Shown: positions 16,515 through 25,104 of the stretch, one piece after another
Layout: each line of letters starts with the position of its first letter
How positions within the stretch are numbered: position 1 is the first letter of the stretch
Source: PSRF01 sp051000815
GTDB taxonomy: Bacteria; Acidobacteriota; Blastocatellia; Pyrinomonadales; Pyrinomonadaceae
DNA length: 64,000 nt
NCBI GenBank assembly: GCA_051000815.1
Contig: JBPCNX010000037.1
Coordinates: forward strand, 186,001 to 250,000
Direction: 5' to 3'
Position numbers and translations under genes: made by a program
Notes under the pieces: generated by a model
Database searches by the model: none
Told to the model about the DNA's origin: nothing
What the model saw: the letters and a program-made list of their open reading frames with translations, nothing else

Positions 16515-18683
16515 CTATCGATAGATTCGGCGCGCGTATTCTTCAACCATACGGTCGCTGTTGAACTCCGGAATTAAAGTGACGATGGAACGTTTCATCA
16601 TCGTAATCCACTTGCGCGGCAGGTCGTTCTCATCGCGTTCGTAATAACTCGGGACAACTTCCTCTTCCAGAACTCGATAAAGTGAGTCGGCGTCGCTCAA
16701 GTCGACAAGGTTAGACTCTCCGTCTTCAGTTCCGCCGATAGCAAAACCATTGGTGCCATCGTAACCCTCGAGCCACCAACCGTCGAGCACGGACAGATTA
16801 AGGCCACCGTTCATCGCGACCTTTTCCCCGCTGGTGCCCGAAGCTTCGAGCGGCCGGCGCGGCACGTTTAGCCAAACATCGACTGATTGAACCAGCTGCC
16901 GCGCGATTTCCTGATCGTAATCCTGTATGAAGACGGCGCGGTTCTGAATTTTTGGATCATACTTCCAGACGGCAATCTGCTGGAGAATGAGCTTGGCGCC
17001 CTGATCCTGCGGATGAGCTTTGCCGGCAAATACAAATTGCACCGGGCGATCGGCGTCGCTCATTAGTCGATGGAGACGATCGGGATCAGTCAACAAGAGA
17101 GCCCAGCGCTTATAACCGGCTATGCGCCGCGCAAATCCAATCGTCAGCGCGCGGGGATTGAACATACCGCGAGCAGATTCGGTGTATTCGCTGCTTTCGC
17201 CGCGTTCGAGCCGCGCTTGAAACGAGCGCTCGCGAATGAAAGCAATCAGCCGTTGCTTCAGCAATGAATGAGCGCTCCAAAGTTCCTGATCGGAAAGCCG
17301 CGCGATAGATTGCTCCCAGCGGTTTCGGTCTCGAGTCAATTCCGACCAGTTTTCTCCGGCGTATTCCTCGTATAATGTGCGAATCAGTGGAGCGACCCAC
17401 GTCGGCGCATGCACACCGTTCGTTACGTGCGTGATAGGAATCTCGTTGACTTGCTTTTCCGGCCAAAGCTGCTGCCAGAGCGATCGCGACACTTCTCCGT
17501 GTTTACGACTAACTCCATTGGTCGAGCGAGACATGCGAATCGCGAGAGGAGTCAAACCGTAATTCTCTTTCGGGCTCAGAGGATCGACCCGACCCAGCGC
17601 AAGAAACTGTTCGTCAGTCAGTCCCAGCTCCTTTGCATAACCTGGACCGAAGCACTGTTGCACCAATGCCGCTTCGAACTCGTCGTTGCCGGCAGCGACT
17701 GGCGTATGCGTAGTAAACACGCATTTCTCTCGCACCAGCTTTGCGGCGTCGTTAAATTCCATTTGCTGAGAACAGATGACCTCACGAGCCAACTCGAGAG
17801 TGAGAAAAGCTGAATGGCCTTCGTTTAAATGAAACACGCCCGGCTCCAGCTTGAGACTGCGCAATAAACGAATGCCGCCGATGCCGAGGAGCATCTCCTG
17901 TACGATTCGGGTTTCGCGATCGCCGCCGTACAGGTGGCCGGTCACCAGACGATCGACTTCGGAATTTTCGGAAATGTTAGTGTCGAGCAAATAGAGCGGC
18001 ACCTGTCCCACGTCGGCGCGCCACACCTGGGCTCGAACCGAACGCCCACGGATGGCGACAACAATCTCCAGCGGGGTTCCGTCATTGTTCTTTACCTGCT
18101 GCAGTGGCAACTCCTCTGGGTGAGTATCGCCATAGTGCTCCTCCTGCCAACCATCGCGGCGGAAGCGCTGAGTGAAATATCCATACCGGTACAGCAGGCC
18201 CACCGCAACGAGCGGAATTCCAACATCGCTGGCTGATTTAAGATGATCGCCGGCAAGCATTCCCAACCCACCGGAATAAAGCGGCAGCGAATTGTGCACG
18301 CCATACTCCGCACAGAAATAAGCCACAGGGTGTTGTGAACTGAAGGTAGTACTCGGGTCATCGCTCCAAACCGCTTGCCTCGCCTGGGCGGCAATTATGT
18401 ACTGATCGAAACGCTCCACGAGTTTGCGTACCCGGAGAATGTAAGTTGGATCGGTCGCCATCTGCGCCAGACGATACTCAGAAGTACGGGCCAGCAACAA
18501 CCGCGGATTGTGTTCACACTCCTCCCAAACCTTCGGGTCGAGATCGCGGAACGTAGCGGCTCCGTCCGGGGCCCAACTCCACCAATAGTTCCAGGAAAGC
18601 CGGTCCAAGAGGCGCAATGAGAGCGGAAGCTCCCTGTTTGTGTTCGCAGTTTGCTTCTTGAGGTCGTCGCTGGTTTCGATCAT
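16515..18683 (-). CDS. glgP: Alpha-glucan (maltodextrin/glycogen) phosphorylase
   Basis: 722 residues, matching the short GlgP branch seen in Thermus and Thermotoga. It has the DUF3417 N-terminal domain (LLDRLSWNYWWSWAPDG), the AYFCAEYGVHNSLPLYSGGLG motif split across the first Rossmann domain, and the phosphorylase signature around EASGTSGEKVAMNGGLNLS, whose Lys holds pyridoxal phosphate. It releases glucose-1-phosphate from alpha-1,4-glucan. First gene of a two-gene unit with a CPBP protease. Confidence 0.95.
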   Translation of the reverse strand: MIETSDDLKKQTANTNRELPLSLRLLDRLSWNYWWSWAPDGAATFRDLDPKVWEECEHNPRLLLARTSEYRLAQMATDPTYILRVRKLVERFDQYIIAAQARQAVWSDDPSTTFSSQHPVAYFCAEYGVHNSLPLYSGGLGMLAGDHLKSASDVGIPLVAVGLLYRYGYFTQRFRRDGWQEEHYGDTHPEELPLQQVKNNDGTPLEIVVAIRGRSVRAQVWRADVGQVPLYLLDTNISENSEVDRLVTGHLYGGDRETRIVQEMLLGIGGIRLLRSLKLEPGVFHLNEGHSAFLTLELAREVICSQQMEFNDAAKLVREKCVFTTHTPVAAGNDEFEAALVQQCFGPGYAKELGLTDEQFLALGRVDPLSPKENYGLTPLAIRMSRSTNGVSRKHGEVSRSLWQQLWPEKQVNEIPITHVTNGVHAPTWVAPLIRTLYEEYAGENWSELTRDRNRWEQSIARLSDQELWSAHSLLKQRLIAFIRERSFQARLERGESSEYTESARGMFNPRALTIGFARRIAGYKRWALLLTDPDRLHRLMSDADRPVQFVFAGKAHPQDQGAKLILQQIAVWKYDPKIQNRAVFIQDYDQEIARQLVQSVDVWLNVPRRPLEASGTSGEKVAMNGGLNLSVLDGWWLEGYDGTNGFAIGGTEDGESNLVDLSDADSLYRVLEEEVVPSYYERDENDLPRKWITMMKRSIVTLIPEFNSDRMVEEYARRIYR

Positions 18684-18719
18684 TCGTTTTTGTTTTACCT
18701 GAGTCGGGGGTCAGTCAAA

Positions 18720-19277
18720 CTACTTCGATTCAAATTTCTGATTCTTAAGAAATATTTCCTGGTCGCTCTGCTGAAAGAAAACCAGCCGGACCTGTTCCAG
18801 CGGTGTGTCTCGCGTCAAAAAATCACGAATTGCCTCGGAAGCGACCGCCGCCGCCGCCGACTTCGGATATCCGTAGGCTCCCGTAGAAATCGAGGGAAAA
18901 GCTATTGATGAAAGCGCATGGCTAACAGCAAGCATCAGTGAGTTCTTATAACACGCCGCCAGCAGCTCGGGTTCATTTCCGTGATGTCGTCCATAGATTG
19001 GGCCTACTGTATGAATGACGTGTTTTGCCGGAAGGTTTCCTGCTGTCGTGATTGCCGCCTCTCCGGTGGGAAGACCATTTAGATATCGCGTGCGACGAAG
19101 CTCGCGACATTCCTCTAAAATTTGCGGTCCACCGGCCCGATGAATCGCACCATCGACACCGCCTCCGCCAAGCAAGCTGGAATTGGCGGCGTTAACGATC
19201 GTATCCACTTTTTGCTGCGTGAGATCTCCGACGACGATGGCGAGGCGCCCGCCAAGAAACTTGTGTGGAATTTCCAT
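18720..19277 (-). CDS. Macrodomain protein, O-acetyl-ADP-ribose deacetylase type
   Basis: About 185 residues, a single macrodomain. GDLTQQKVDTIVNAANSSL is followed by the GGGGVDGAIH loop, HTVGP, and SISTGAYGYP, the ADP-ribose-binding and catalytic loops of MacroD/YmdB-type enzymes. The likely reaction is hydrolysis of O-acetyl-ADP-ribose or mono-ADP-ribosyl esters. A GTG one codon earlier (19280) is possible. It lies 38 bases downstream of a gene of unknown function on the same strand. Confidence 0.92.
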   Translation of the reverse strand: MEIPHKFLGGRLAIVVGDLTQQKVDTIVNAANSSLLGGGGVDGAIHRAGGPQILEECRELRRTRYLNGLPTGEAAITTAGNLPAKHVIHTVGPIYGRHHGNEPELLAACYKNSLMLAVSHALSSIAFPSISTGAYGYPKSAAAAVASEAIRDFLTRDTPLEQVRLVFFQQSDQEIFLKNQKFESK

Positions 19278-19315
19278 CACCAGGACGGTTCCGTAGTCAG
19301 CGACTGGACGGCATC

Positions 19316-19636
19316 TTACGACTCGCTTCTTGGCTCAACTCTAACCTCTTCAAACATGTCCTGGCGGCGCAGCGCTTCGGCAACTCCTTTTGCCTTGTGC
19401 TCTGTTAGAGGATGTTCGGCATCTGCGCTGGCAATCTCAAACACACGATCGTCGAGCATGACAACACCCAAAGAACCGAGTGTGACGCCCGGCGTGATTT
19501 GAATCTCATCCATATTGTGGATCTTGAAGTGTCCCGTCTGTTCGACCCAGTCCTCGATGAACGGATCTCTCAGGGCATGTTCGGCTTCAGATTCCGATAG
19601 GTAGGCCCCTTCAACAATAAGACAGTATTCGCGCAC
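19316..19636 (-). CDS. Conserved-looking protein of unknown function
   Basis: 106 residues from a GTG, acidic, no signal or TM segment. Features are an N-terminal strand (REYCLIVEGAYLSESEAE), a middle segment (GVTLGSLGVVMLDDRVFEI) and a charged helical end. Composition and codon pattern look coding. I do not recognise a family. It precedes the macrodomain gene, so the pair may be functionally linked. Confidence 0.6.
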   Translation of the reverse strand: MREYCLIVEGAYLSESEAEHALRDPFIEDWVEQTGHFKIHNMDEIQITPGVTLGSLGVVMLDDRVFEIASADAEHPLTEHKAKGVAEALRRQDMFEEVRVEPRSES

Positions 19637-19806
19637 TTTGCCGTTCTATAAGCGAGGACCACTAGTTGGTCGCAGCTGGACTCAACTTCATGATCTTTCG
19701 CTGTGCGTTTCCTCAATGTCGGACTGCTGCCGCGCACTTTACCATCGGCAATGGCGCAGGCCAAGCTCCTGTCTGTGGAATATTTGTGTCTTCTTGCGTT
19801 ACCTCG

Positions 19807-19941
19807 TTACAGTACGGGAGCGGTAGCGACCGCATTCAAGAAATGCAGCACTCAAGTTCAGGCTCCCATGCTGTAGTTGAAGCTAGTCCAATATTGAATG
19901 ACACGGAATTGAGTGTGGTCGCTACCGCTCCCGTACTGTAA
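19807..19941. repeat. Perfect 25-bp inverted repeat around an 85-base loop
   Basis: Arms 19807-19831 and 19917-19941 are exact reverse complements, containing GTACGGGAGCGGTAGCGACC. The spacer shows further imperfect pairing just inside the arms (GCATTCA against TGAGTGT) and an AATGCAGCACTCAAGTTCAG stretch. No transposase is present, so a non-autonomous element or a large RNA hairpin is possible. Confidence 0.88.
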
Positions 19942-20009
19942 TTGAGTGGCCGCCCTTCCGGCGGGCCACCGTTCCAGTTCTTTCGTCGAGGTACAACGTA
20001 ACGCACAGA

Positions 20010-20040
20010 AAAGCCGTCAGAGATTTATCCTGACGGCTTT
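20010..20040 (-). terminator. Hairpin terminator of the VWA gene
   Basis: A perfect 11-bp stem (20010-20020 with 20030-20040) and 9-base loop lie about 45 bases past the VWA stop. On the minus strand the stem ends in TTTT. Confidence 0.75.
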
Positions 20041-20084
20041 GCAGTATTTTCCCAGGTTGTTGGCCCTAAGACCCCTAGTCCTGT

Positions 20085-20810
20085 TTAGTACGCTTTTGCG
20101 TATTGATCGTTGAGCGCTTCTCGCAGCCGGCGAAAGTAGGGATTGAAACTCACAAAGCCCGACCCCTGGAAGAATGCCTTTCCCCCGGTTTCGTTTGCCA
20201 GACGATTGAGCGAACTCTGACCATAGCTGGCAGCCAGGCTATTGCGACTCGTCAAACCTACCGACGGAGCATAAAACGTGTACACAGACACGTCGCGTTT
20301 CTTGGCGTGATCAATTGCCCTAAGTAGATCCATCGTGTTGCCTGCGGCGCCCGAGTCAAAACCCCTGGAAGTGTCCAGGCCATCTGAAATCAGGAGCAGA
20401 ACATTGCTTCCCTTTCCTGACTCAAACTTCCGAAGCGCCTCAACCACTTCTACATAAGGATTGAAAGCCGACGCGCTGTCGCTGGATATCACAGTTCTCA
20501 ATGAACGCGCGGCCTGATCCAGATCGGCTGTGAAGGGCTGCCGCACCTGCAATGTTCCGGTGGTGATATAACCCACCATTACGCGCGAACCCGCCGGCAA
20601 TGACCGAATGAAATCACGCGTCACATTGAGCTCGTTCCCTACCTGGGAGACGAGATCATCCTGAATCAGGATGGCCAGATTAACAGGTGCTAATACTCGA
20701 TCCGTTTCCTTGTCGAGGACGGTTCCTGGTGCCGCGGCAAACGCCGCGATGGTAGTCGCGAATGCCACAATCAACATTGCGAAAAGCGAAGGTAATCTCT
20801 TGTAAAGCAT
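20085..20810 (-). CDS. Secreted VWA-domain protein
   Basis: About 241 residues from ATG 20810, supported by GGAGAG nine bases upstream. The signal peptide has a hydrophobic core at ~8-25. One von Willebrand A domain follows: VNLAILIQDDLVSQVGN replaces the canonical DxSxS of the MIDAS with D-D-x-x-S, LLISDGLDTSRG supplies the later Asp, and the alternating alpha/beta pattern continues to the C-terminus. Acidobacterial genomes carry many such VWFA-related secreted proteins, probably adhesion or binding modules. Metal binding by the altered MIDAS is uncertain. It is divergent from the EF-G-like gene. Confidence 0.83.
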   Translation of the reverse strand: MLYKRLPSLFAMLIVAFATTIAAFAAAPGTVLDKETDRVLAPVNLAILIQDDLVSQVGNELNVTRDFIRSLPAGSRVMVGYITTGTLQVRQPFTADLDQAARSLRTVISSDSASAFNPYVEVVEALRKFESGKGSNVLLLISDGLDTSRGFDSGAAGNTMDLLRAIDHAKKRDVSVYTFYAPSVGLTSRNSLAASYGQSSLNRLANETGGKAFFQGSGFVSFNPYFRRLREALNDQYAKAY

Positions 20811-21097
20811 AATACTTCTCTCCAAAGTCTATTGACGATTTCCAGTTACTTCGATGCCCAATGGAAGAAAAGAGATGGCTCGCAGCGCGTACTTTATGAC
20901 TGCGCACCGGCCCAGACCGAACGGGTGTCTCTGCCGGCTGGCCAACTTGCGTTACCTTCCGCGCTCGGATAAATTATCTTCAATCCGGAACACAGTATTG
21001 AACAGACAGATTGCCCCTTGGCACAAAGTGACGGCACGCCTGTCAGTTGCATCCGGGTATCCTTCGCCAAATTCGCATACCCGAAAGGAATCAATTT

Positions 21098-23206
21098 ATG
21101 AAAGTCTATTCGACAGAAGCCATTCGCAACCTTGCGGTCATTGGACACGGCGACGCAGGGAAGACGCAGTTGATAAGTTCACTTCTCTACGTCGCCGGCG
21201 AAACACCCCGTTGGGGTAAGGTGGATGAAGGCACTACGGTAACGGACCACGAAGAAGATTCCATCGCCCGCAAAATTACTCTCAACATCGGCCTCGCGCA
21301 CCTGGATCATCAGGACATCAAACTCAACTTTATAGACACGCCGGGATATGCGGCATTTGTAACTCACTCCCGCCCAGCGCTGCGAGTGGCCGACTGCGCT
21401 GTTGCCGTGGTTGACGGAGTAAAGGGAGTTGAAGTGCAGACCGAGAAGACGTGGGGTTATGCGAATGAGTTTATTGTTCCGCGCATCATGGTGATTACCA
21501 AACTGGATAAAGAGCACGCGGACTTCGGCGCAGCGCTAGAGAGCGCGCAGAAGACTTTTAGCCGGGCCATCATTCCGTTCACGCTTCCCATTGGCAAAGA
21601 AAAGGATTTTCGCGGCGTTGTTGACGTAGTGCACATGAAGGCTTACGAGCTGGGCGCCGATGGCCAGGCCAAAGAAATTGAAATACCTGCCGACGGGCGC
21701 GACTTGGTTGAGAAGACTCGCGAACGGCTGATCGAACTGGTCGCCGAGTCTGATGACGCGTTGATGGAGAAGTACTTCGAACAGGGGACGCTTGAAGAGT
21801 CGGACATTATTCCCAACATCAGCAAAGCGATCGCAGCAAGTAAGCTCTGCCCGGTGTTTGCCGTGTCGGCGGCGACGCTCGTGGGCTTAAGAGCATTGCT
21901 CAAGGGCATTGTCGAGTTTGCTCCTGATCCGGCACATCACGAAGCGGAGTATGGCCGGCCGGTTGACGGTCGTCCGGATGCTGAACGCATTGCCCGGCGA
22001 TACAACGACAGCGAACCCTTCTCCGCCTACTGTTTCCGCACAGTGGCTGATCCTTTCGCCGGGCGTATTAATGTGATGAAAGTGATTAGCGGTCACTTGC
22101 AGGGCGATGCCACCGTATTGAATGCCACTCACGGCACGATGGAACGGCTCGGCGCGCTGCATGCCATTCAGGGCAAGCAACTCGACAAGATCAGTGAAGC
22201 ACATGCGGGCGATATCGTCGCCTGTGTAAAATTGAAAGAGACCAGGACCGGCGACACGCTCTGCGATAAACAGGCGCCGATCATTTACAACCCGGTTGAG
22301 TATCCGGAAGCGGCAATCGCCTTTGCTATCGAACCCAAGTCTCGCCAGGATGAAGAAAAGATCAGCGTGGCGCTTCACAAGATCCTTGAAGAGGATCCCG
22401 CACTCCATTTTAGCCGTGACGCGCAAACGAAAGAGTTTCTACTTTCCGGATCGGGCCAGCTTCACGTTGAGACCGTGGTCGAGAAACTAAAGAAGCGCTA
22501 TGGCGTCGAGGTTACGCTTCATCCGCCGAAGGTTCCTTACAAAGAAACAATTACGCAGCGCGCTGAAGTGCAGGGTCGACACAAAAAGCAGACGGGTGGG
22601 CGCGGCCAGTTTGGCGACTGCAAGGTCATTTTCGAACCTTTGCCGCGGGGCGGTGGCTTTGTTTTCGAAGATAAGATTTTTGGAGGCTCAGTGCCGCAGC
22701 AATTCCGACCGGCGATTGAGAAGGGCATCGTAGAGGCCGCCCAGTCAGGAGCAATTGCCGGCTATCCTCTCGTGGATTTCAAAGTGCAGTTGGTAGACGG
22801 TTCATACCACGACGTCGACTCCGACGAGCATTCGTTTCGCGCCGCCGGCCGCAAAGCTTTTCGCGCCGCGATGGAAAAGGTGAAGCCGTCGATACTGGAA
22901 CCGATCATGGACGTGGAGATCGCCGCGCCCCAGGAGAACAGCGGCGACATCATGGGCGATTTGAATTCTCGACGCGGCCGCGTCCAGGGTATGGAGGCAA
23001 GCGGCAAGCAACAGGTCATCAAGGCGCAGGTGCCGATGTCTGAGATGTTGAACTACCAATCAACGCTTAACTCGATCACGGGTGCGCGCGGGTCGTTCCA
23101 CATGCAGTTCTCGCATTACGATCCAGTGCCGGGAAATCTCTCGCACAAGATCGTGGAGCAGTCGCGAGCGGAAGGCAGGATTCGCGGCGGCGAAGAGGAA
23201 GAATAG
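21098..23206 (+). CDS. Elongation factor G-like GTPase (EF-G paralogue)
   Basis: 702 residues from ATG 21098 (GAAAGGA upstream; an earlier in-frame start lacks one). All EF-G domains are present. The P-loop reads GHGDAGKTQL, switch II is DTPGYAAF, and NKxD appears as TKLD. Domains II-V follow, including LHVETVVEKL, GGRGQFGDC and the C-terminal MLNYQSTLNSITGARGSF. The GHGDAGKTQL loop and TKLD differ from canonical FusA (GHIDAGKTTT, NKMD), placing it in the EF-G2-like group, whose role in translation is unclear. No ribosomal genes lie beside it, unlike true fusA. Confidence 0.92.
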   Translation: MKVYSTEAIRNLAVIGHGDAGKTQLISSLLYVAGETPRWGKVDEGTTVTDHEEDSIARKITLNIGLAHLDHQDIKLNFIDTPGYAAFVTHSRPALRVADCAVAVVDGVKGVEVQTEKTWGYANEFIVPRIMVITKLDKEHADFGAALESAQKTFSRAIIPFTLPIGKEKDFRGVVDVVHMKAYELGADGQAKEIEIPADGRDLVEKTRERLIELVAESDDALMEKYFEQGTLEESDIIPNISKAIAASKLCPVFAVSAATLVGLRALLKGIVEFAPDPAHHEAEYGRPVDGRPDAERIARRYNDSEPFSAYCFRTVADPFAGRINVMKVISGHLQGDATVLNATHGTMERLGALHAIQGKQLDKISEAHAGDIVACVKLKETRTGDTLCDKQAPIIYNPVEYPEAAIAFAIEPKSRQDEEKISVALHKILEEDPALHFSRDAQTKEFLLSGSGQLHVETVVEKLKKRYGVEVTLHPPKVPYKETITQRAEVQGRHKKQTGGRGQFGDCKVIFEPLPRGGGFVFEDKIFGGSVPQQFRPAIEKGIVEAAQSGAIAGYPLVDFKVQLVDGSYHDVDSDEHSFRAAGRKAFRAAMEKVKPSILEPIMDVEIAAPQENSGDIMGDLNSRRGRVQGMEASGKQQVIKAQVPMSEMLNYQSTLNSITGARGSFHMQFSHYDPVPGNLSHKIVEQSRAEGRIRGGEEEE

Positions 23207-23215
23207 GCGTTATCA

Positions 23216-23323
23216 GCCACAGATTTACACGGATATCACAGATAAGAATGTCAGAAACAACAGGATAATGAGGCTAGCTTTTCTGTAACCTCTTATCCGT
23301 GTTCTCAGGGTAAATCTGTGGCC
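23216..23323. repeat. Inverted 'word' repeat (CCACAGATTTACACGGAT type)
   Basis: Arms about 23216-23247 and 23291-23322 are near reverse complements built from CACAGAT/ACACGGAT words. They lie just after the EF-G-like gene and before its terminator. Same class as 27920-27994. Confidence 0.83.
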
Positions 23324-23336
23324 TGATTTTGACGGT

Positions 23337-23366
23337 ATGGCCACTCGAAATTCCTCGAGTGGCCAT
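23337..23366 (+). terminator. Strong hairpin terminator between convergent genes
   Basis: A perfect 12-bp stem (23337-23348 with 23355-23366), 6-base loop, then TTTTGTTTG on the plus strand. It serves the EF-G-like gene and may act bidirectionally. Confidence 0.85.
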
Positions 23367-23399
23367 TTTGTTTGTAACGCAAACTGTTGGTTTGCACGC

Positions 23400-24389
23400 T
23401 TACTGTTCGCCTGCGGGTCGCTTCATTCGGATCTTCTGGGGCATCACATCTTCCTTGAACGTATAACCCCCCGGCACTTCGAATAACGACCGATCGGGTT
23501 CGGTGCGACTGATGTTTGTCAGTTTGTACGTCGTTTCGCCGAAACGTGGGTCGCTGTGCCGCGTCATCACAACGGTCTGAAGTTCCGGTGAATACCAGCG
23601 CTCACTGACGATCTCAATCGCGCGTTCGTTCCCGATCTCACCGGCAGGGATCGTCAAAGTACTACGTGTACCTTCGGCTTCTACTCCTTCGATGACTTGC
23701 TTGCCGAGAGATTCCTTCCTGGCTTTCCCTTCCCGGGCCCCGTGCCAGGCCATAACCACTCCACCTTCCGGCGGCGCGATTCTAACTGCGCCTTCCGCAG
23801 TAATTTTCTGGCCCACTGCATGACGCTCAATTTGAATTCGATCGATTGGCTTTTCGAAAGTCACGCCTTTCGCGCCCTCGGGTGGCGGGGGTTTCATTTC
23901 ATACTTGAACTGCATCGGCATCATTTTGCGAGCAGTGCGGCCGCGCACATCAAGCGAATAGTGCACGCCCGCTACAGGATCGCTGATAAAGATTGTCTGG
24001 GCGGGTTCCCCATCAGCGGCAAGCGGGCCAATAGCGCGCAACGTCTGTTCGCGTCGCGTTCGTCCCTCACTGTCACGGTAAATGGTCGCCGTAGACTTGC
24101 GCGCGATGCGGTTTCCATCGCCGAGTGTTTGCGTGCTCTCGGTAACAGCCTGCGCAGAATAAGGAGCGCCCTGCACGCGTTTGCCGTCATACCTCATCTC
24201 AGAGGAAACAAAAATAAAGTCGCCATGTGGTGGCGGCGTTGGGCCCTCAGGACCCTGCATGATGATGTCATGCTCAATTGCAGCGCGCCCGAGGGCCGCT
24301 TGTTTCTCCTGAGCGTTTGCGGAACCAGCAATGCTGAGCACCAGAACTCCCAGAGCGATTCCACTGAGTAAGCGAGTTGTTTTATTCAT
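23400..24389 (-). CDS. Secreted protein of unknown function, sigma-operon associated
   Basis: 329 residues with a clear signal peptide (cleavage after SANA). The mature part is soluble, rich in charged residues and beta segments, with no Cys. Repeated elements such as TATIYRDSEGRTRREQTL and DPVAGVHYSLD are features I recall in acidobacterial proteins encoded next to ECF sigma factors, but no function is established. It lies about 60 bases downstream of the anti-sigma gene on the same strand. That suggests an operon of sigma factor, anti-sigma factor and effector or sensor. Confidence 0.82.
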   Translation of the reverse strand: MNKTTRLLSGIALGVLVLSIAGSANAQEKQAALGRAAIEHDIIMQGPEGPTPPPHGDFIFVSSEMRYDGKRVQGAPYSAQAVTESTQTLGDGNRIARKSTATIYRDSEGRTRREQTLRAIGPLAADGEPAQTIFISDPVAGVHYSLDVRGRTARKMMPMQFKYEMKPPPPEGAKGVTFEKPIDRIQIERHAVGQKITAEGAVRIAPPEGGVVMAWHGAREGKARKESLGKQVIEGVEAEGTRSTLTIPAGEIGNERAIEIVSERWYSPELQTVVMTRHSDPRFGETTYKLTNISRTEPDRSLFEVPGGYTFKEDVMPQKIRMKRPAGEQ

Positions 24390-24449
24390 AGCATTGTCCT
24401 TTTCGTAACGGGCCTGAGGCCCGGATTTATCATTCTTCTTCCTACCGCA

Positions 24450-25104
24450 CTACTGCACAAAGCGAATAGCGCGGGCAAAACCATCGGCGCCCATCAAGAC
24501 ATCAGCCTTAACTCTCTCGCCGTAGCGATCCATGTTTACGGCAAAACCCATACTGACGATTGTTGAGCGCGCCAATTCCACACGCACCACTGTGCCTCCG
24601 TCCTGGAGACTTAACGAATTAACGTAGCCGATCGGCATGAAGTCGGTGGCAACCTCAGTGTTGACATCGGGTGCAGCAATCGCGTTGGGCCGGCGCGAAG
24701 CCGAGTGGTTCCGTCACTGCCGGAATGGCATCATCGGACTTCGCGACCTGCAGCTGGCTAGACCCGCTCCAGTTCCACGATGCAATGCCGATCCCAAATC
24801 CCAGGAGCAACACAGCCGCTGCCGCGCTTAGGAAACCCCAGCGAAGCGACCGCGGGCGCCGCGAGAGTTTTCGCTCACTGAACGCCGCCAATAACTCTGT
24901 TTCCAGGCGCGCGGGCGCCTCGACTGCTTGCATGTCGTGCGCTAACGCTCGTAGTCCCAGAGTCAGCTTGCGCTGATCAGCAAGCTTTTGCGCGCAGCTC
25001 TCGCACTCCTCACTGTGCCGCAATGCCCCCGTACGCGCGCCTGCCTCGATTAACTGTTCGCGGGCAACGTCGTCGATAATGTTTTCAAAGCTTTGACAGT
25101 TCAT
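24450..25104 (-). pseudogene. Zinc anti-sigma factor gene broken by a frameshift
   Basis: The ATG at 25104 overlaps the sigma-factor stop (ATGA). The first frame gives the ZAS zinc motif HSEECESC (HxxxCxxC), a helical region and a TM helix (GFLSAAAAVLLLGFGIGI). It then stops at about 24657 after an out-of-frame tail. A second frame carries on without a stop from about 24695, reading RPNAIAAPDVNTEVATDF and then PIGYVNSLSLQDGGTVVRVE to ARAIRFVQ. That ending is what I recall for acidobacterial anti-sigma factors. The switch lies in GGCTTCGCGCCGGCCC. A missing CG (or one extra base) would restore one ORF of about 217 residues. It could be a true mutation or a sequencing error. Confidence 0.82.

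Larger units (their letters stand above)
19637..20084. other. Gene-free stretch of about 450 bases
   Basis: Holds a perfect long inverted repeat (19807-19941) and a rho-independent-type hairpin (20010-20040). The remaining ~170 bases ahead of the unknown gene are the likely promoter region. I see no RNA gene or credible ORF. Confidence 0.6.

Noticed and set aside
23697..24371. 224-codon plus-strand ORF
   Set aside because: Antisense to the secreted protein, which has a clear signal peptide and operon context.
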